Assembly: GCA_964466455.1 (NCBI GenBank)
Contig: CAYXNL010000004.1
Span: 1 to 64,000, forward strand
Length of the DNA: 64,000 bases
Direction: 5' to 3'
DNA from: S010-25 sp964466455
GTDB lineage: Bacteria; Pseudomonadota; Gammaproteobacteria; SZUA-229
In this document: in pieces, positions 61,247-64,000 of the stretch
How positions within the stretch are numbered: position 1 is the first letter of the stretch
Layout of the letters: each line of letters starts with the position of its first letter
Made by a program: the position numbers and the translations under genes
Notes under the pieces: generated by a model
What the model saw: the letters and a program-made list of their open reading frames with translations, nothing else
What the model was told of the DNA's origin: nothing
Database searches by the model: none

Positions 61247-62124
61247 GCCAGCTCTTTTTGCGACACGGCTTTTCTGGCAAGGACTCGGCCAAGCTTGACC
61301 TCCTTACCGGGCTGTATAGTGGCATCGAACTGCACTTGATTGTCTGTTAAAACAATTACGGTTGAGCCAAGATTAAATCGACCCATTTCTTCACCCCGTT
61401 GCAAAGTAATATTTTTATCTGAATAATCAAAGCAGGTAATAGCGTTATTGTGAGCACGGATAATGCCATCGTGCCACACAGTCTCCATCGCTGAAACATT
61501 AATAGCACCCACCAGTATCATAACCATGGGCCCGTCCTCTGTTTCAAAGTAACACACGCAACGCTCGTTTCTGGCAAACAGACCGGGTATGGTGTTTACG
61601 GTAAAAGCTGCCACACTGAATAATCGCCCTGGTATGTAGATCATTTTTTTCAGTGTACCGGTGACCGGCATGTGTATGCGGTGGTAATCACGTGGCGACA
61701 GATACAGCGTTGCAAAATTTCCTCGGTGGAAAATCTGTTCAAGTTCTTTGTCGCCACCAAGCAGAGTTAATAGATCGTAGTCGATCCCTTTGGCCTGGAA
61801 AACTTTCCCTGCGGTAATAGCCTGTGACTGACTGACAGCGCCATCTACCGGTATAACCCAGTTATTATCATCTTTATCAAGGGGCCTGCATTCAGGTTTT
61901 AATGCGCGTGTAAAAAAAGCATTGAGATGTTCATAAGCATACATATCCTCTTCAATCGCTTCCTGCATTTTTACCGGATTTAAACGGACATAGTGACGAA
62001 TAATAAAATTTTTCAGCGGGTCATAGCGAATTCGCGCACCCATAAACATCAGCCGGGAAATAGCATGATGCGGTAATATATAAAAAGGTAGAGCCAGTAA
62101 TTTTTCTTTGATTGATGTGTTCAT
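61243..62124 (-). CDS. psd: Phosphatidylserine decarboxylase proenzyme
   Basis: A 293-residue PSD of the bacterial inner-membrane type. The autocleavage site LGST is at 252-255, with Ser254 at the E. coli position that becomes the pyruvoyl group. Asp94 (PVDGAVSQ) and His151 (YHRIHMPVTG) fit the catalytic triad. It makes phosphatidylethanolamine. It is convergent with the GTPase gene, and the two stop codons share TTAA at 61243-61246, so there is no room for a terminator between them. Confidence 0.97.
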   Translation of the reverse strand: MNTSIKEKLLALPFYILPHHAISRLMFMGARIRYDPLKNFIIRHYVRLNPVKMQEAIEEDMYAYEHLNAFFTRALKPECRPLDKDDNNWVIPVDGAVSQSQAITAGKVFQAKGIDYDLLTLLGGDKELEQIFHRGNFATLYLSPRDYHRIHMPVTGTLKKMIYIPGRLFSVAAFTVNTIPGLFARNERCVCYFETEDGPMVMILVGAINVSAMETVWHDGIIRAHNNAITCFDYSDKNITLQRGEEMGRFNLGSTVIVLTDNQVQFDATIQPGKEVKLGRVLARKAVSQKELA

Positions 62125-62279
62125 TGACTATGGGGCGATTAACAGGGTGGGTGGGACAAAGGATTTTCCGGGTATTATAAAGTGTGGATGGATGGCAGGA
62201 AAGATAAATATTCACACAGACTGAAGCTGTTACCCGATTCTCCCTGTAGAATATCACTATGATGCACAGGCAGGTAACT

Positions 62280-63203
62280 ATGATAAATAAACGTGAAACG
62301 GCCAAAGATTTATCCACGTTACGGGATTTAATCCGCTGGGGCACCAGCCAGTTTAATGCTGCCGATCTCAGTTTTACCCAGGGAATGCCGAATGCGCTGG
62401 ATGAAGCGGCTTATCTGTGTCTATGTGCTTTACACTTACCACCCGATTTCAGCACAGCGTATTTTGATTGTGTCCTGACGATGGAAGAGCGTCTGGATGT
62501 GCTGGATTTGTTTCAACAACGTATTGAAGAACGTTTGCCTGCTGCCTATATTACTAATGAAGCCTGGTTTGCAGGATTATGTTTTTATGTGGATGAGCGT
62601 GTTTTAATTCCCCGCTCGCCCATTGCTGAGTTGATAGAACAGCAGTTTTCTCCCTGGGTCGCGGCAGAAAATGTACATACTATTCTGGATTTATGTACCG
62701 GTAGCGGCTGTATTGCCATTGCCTGTGCAGAGGCTTTTGATCACTGTAAAGTCGTTGCCAGTGATTATTCATCGGAGGCACTGGCCGTTGCCCGGATTAA
62801 CCGGGAAAACCATGCCCTTGAGGAACGTCTGCAATTGATTAAATCGGATCTGTTTCAGGCTATTGCGCCGCAGAAATTTGATATTATCGTAACGAATCCG
62901 CCGTATGTTTCCACCCAGGAAATGCAAACACTGGCTGCGGAATTTGAGCATGAGCCGACAATGGCATTGCAGGCAGGTGAAACGGGCATGGATCTGGTTC
63001 TCCCCATATTGAAACAGGCAGGAAAGTTTTTATCGGATAATGGTATTCTTGTAGTGGAAGTCGGTTATTCACAGGCAGAGCTGGAGCAGTTATTCCCACA
63101 GGTTGCATTTTGCTGGCTGGATTTTGATTATGGTGGGCAAGGTGTTTTTTTACTCACCGCCGAACAACTGGATCAGTATCAGGATATATTTAACCAGATA
63201 TAG
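62280..63203 (+). CDS. prmB: Ribosomal protein L3 N5-glutamine methyltransferase
   Basis: About 307 residues from ATG 62280, aligned with the E. coli start region and preceded by CAGGT. ATG 62259 is possible but lies only seven bases after TAGAAT, a possible -10 at 62247-62252. The SAM site is LDLCTGSGCIAIA (about 137-149) and the catalytic NPPY is at 206-209. The N-terminal VDERVLIPRSPIAELI identifies PrmB rather than PrmC. Its substrate, L3, is encoded at 17646. It precedes aroC, a common arrangement. Confidence 0.95.
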   Translation: MINKRETAKDLSTLRDLIRWGTSQFNAADLSFTQGMPNALDEAAYLCLCALHLPPDFSTAYFDCVLTMEERLDVLDLFQQRIEERLPAAYITNEAWFAGLCFYVDERVLIPRSPIAELIEQQFSPWVAAENVHTILDLCTGSGCIAIACAEAFDHCKVVASDYSSEALAVARINRENHALEERLQLIKSDLFQAIAPQKFDIIVTNPPYVSTQEMQTLAAEFEHEPTMALQAGETGMDLVLPILKQAGKFLSDNGILVVEVGYSQAELEQLFPQVAFCWLDFDYGGQGVFLLTAEQLDQYQDIFNQI

Positions 63204-63296
63204 AAAACCTTTGCACGAAACAGGAACGCATAACACTACCGTTCTCCTTAGTACTATCATGCATAGGTCCCACCTTAACAATAAAGAAGCATTATT

Positions 63297-64000
63297 ATGT
63301 CGGGAAATACCATCGGAAAACTGTTTAGTGTTACCACCGCAGGTGAATCACATGGCCCGGGTCTGCTGGGTATTGTAGATGGCTGTCCGCCGGGGCTGAA
63401 ACTGTGTGAGGAAGATTTACAGTATGATCTCGACCGGCGTAAACCGGGCACTTCACGCCATACCACACAGCGCCATGAAGATGACAGAGTAAAAATTATT
63501 TCCGGCGTATTTGAAGGCAAAACCACCGGCACCAGTATTGGTCTATTTATTGAAAATACCGATCAGCGGTCTAAAGATTACGGCAATATTATGGATCGCT
63601 TCCGCCCCGGCCATGCCGATTATACCTATCAGCAAAAATATGGTTTTCGTGATTACCGTGGTGGCGGGCGTTCTTCGGCACGTGAAACGGCCATGCGTGT
63701 AGCGGCCGGTGGGATTGCTAAAAAATACCTGGCCAATCATTATGCCATTTCTATTTATGGTTATATGTCTCAGCTTGGGCCGATTATTATGCCGCTGCAA
63801 GACAGAGATGAAATTAATAAAAATGCGTTTTTTTGCGCGGATAGTGCATTAATTCCCGAGCTGGAAGCCTATATGGATGCCCTGCGTAAGGCAGGTAACT
63901 CCGTGGGTGGGAAAATTACCGTGGTCGCCGAAGGCCTGCCACCCGGTCTCGGTGAACCGGTGTTTGATCGCCTTGATGCCGATCTGGCTCATGCCATGAT
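63297..64000 (+). CDS. aroC: Chorismate synthase (3' end outside the window)
   Basis: The first 234 residues are present, from ATG 63297, MSGNTIGKLFSVTTAGESHG. Conserved FMN- and EPSP-binding segments include DRRKPGTSRHTTQRHEDD and RPGHADYTYQQKYGFRDYRG, followed by GGRSSARETAMRVAAGGIAK. The enzyme forms chorismate from EPSP, the last step of the shikimate pathway. The gene runs off the right edge; full length is usually about 360 residues. Confidence 0.98.
   Translation, partial: MSGNTIGKLFSVTTAGESHGPGLLGIVDGCPPGLKLCEEDLQYDLDRRKPGTSRHTTQRHEDDRVKIISGVFEGKTTGTSIGLFIENTDQRSKDYGNIMDRFRPGHADYTYQQKYGFRDYRGGGRSSARETAMRVAAGGIAKKYLANHYAISIYGYMSQLGPIIMPLQDRDEINKNAFFCADSALIPELEAYMDALRKAGNSVGGKITVVAEGLPPGLGEPVFDRLDADLAHAM

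Overview
The window is a contiguous piece of a gammaproteobacterial chromosome with one assembly gap of 100 Ns at 58721-58820. The evidence is gene order and product sequence: the end of one tuf gene, tRNA-Trp, secE-nusG-rplKAJL-rpoBC, then str, S10, spc and alpha operons in the standard gammaproteobacterial order, later parC, a complete EF-P beta-lysylation module (epmB, efp, epmA), psd, prmB and aroC. Base composition looks moderate, with many A/T third positions. No 16S gene or diagnostic metabolic gene is present, so the order cannot be fixed; a free-living, Gram-negative, piliated organism is the best reading. No prophage, insertion sequence or CRISPR array was seen.

Layout. 1-31290: translation and transcription genes, all on the plus strand, with visible control elements: an L10-type leader before rplJ, hairpins between rplL and rpoB, a near-consensus promoter plus leader hairpin before rpsL, a promoter plus long leader ending in a strong intrinsic terminator between rpsJ and rplC (an S10-leader-like attenuator placed one gene later than in E. 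coli), an alpha-operon promoter before rpsM and a terminator after rplQ. 31384-34675: an ECF sigma factor, its zinc-binding membrane anti-sigma factor, a secreted Pro/Glu/Gln-repeat protein and a TPR plus beta-barrel outer-membrane protein, probably one envelope module. 34710-42255: uvrA (minus strand), a YajR-type MFS transporter, ssb, a 66-residue protein whose C terminus copies the SSB tail, and parC. 42282-46354: a FimX-like degenerate GGDEF/EAL protein and a PilZ-like protein (minus strand). 46478-49255: epmB divergent from efp-epmA.

49536-61246 is the most unusual part: a dozen kilobases of co-directional genes encoding an RND membrane-fusion protein, an RND permease with an extra hydrophobic segment and a histone-H1-like lysine-repeat tail, two secreted Pro/Met/Tyr-rich proteins, an orphan ParA ATPase, a membrane-anchored TPR protein, a one-TM protein with the same VKKxx pentapeptide repeats and a Met-rich heptad-like region, and an EHD/dynamin-like membrane GTPase. 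It runs tail to tail into psd (phosphatidylethanolamine synthesis). I infer a single envelope-spanning apparatus, possibly positioned by ParA on the nucleoid and coupled to membrane remodelling. I do not recognise it as a described system. The window ends with prmB and the first two thirds of aroC.
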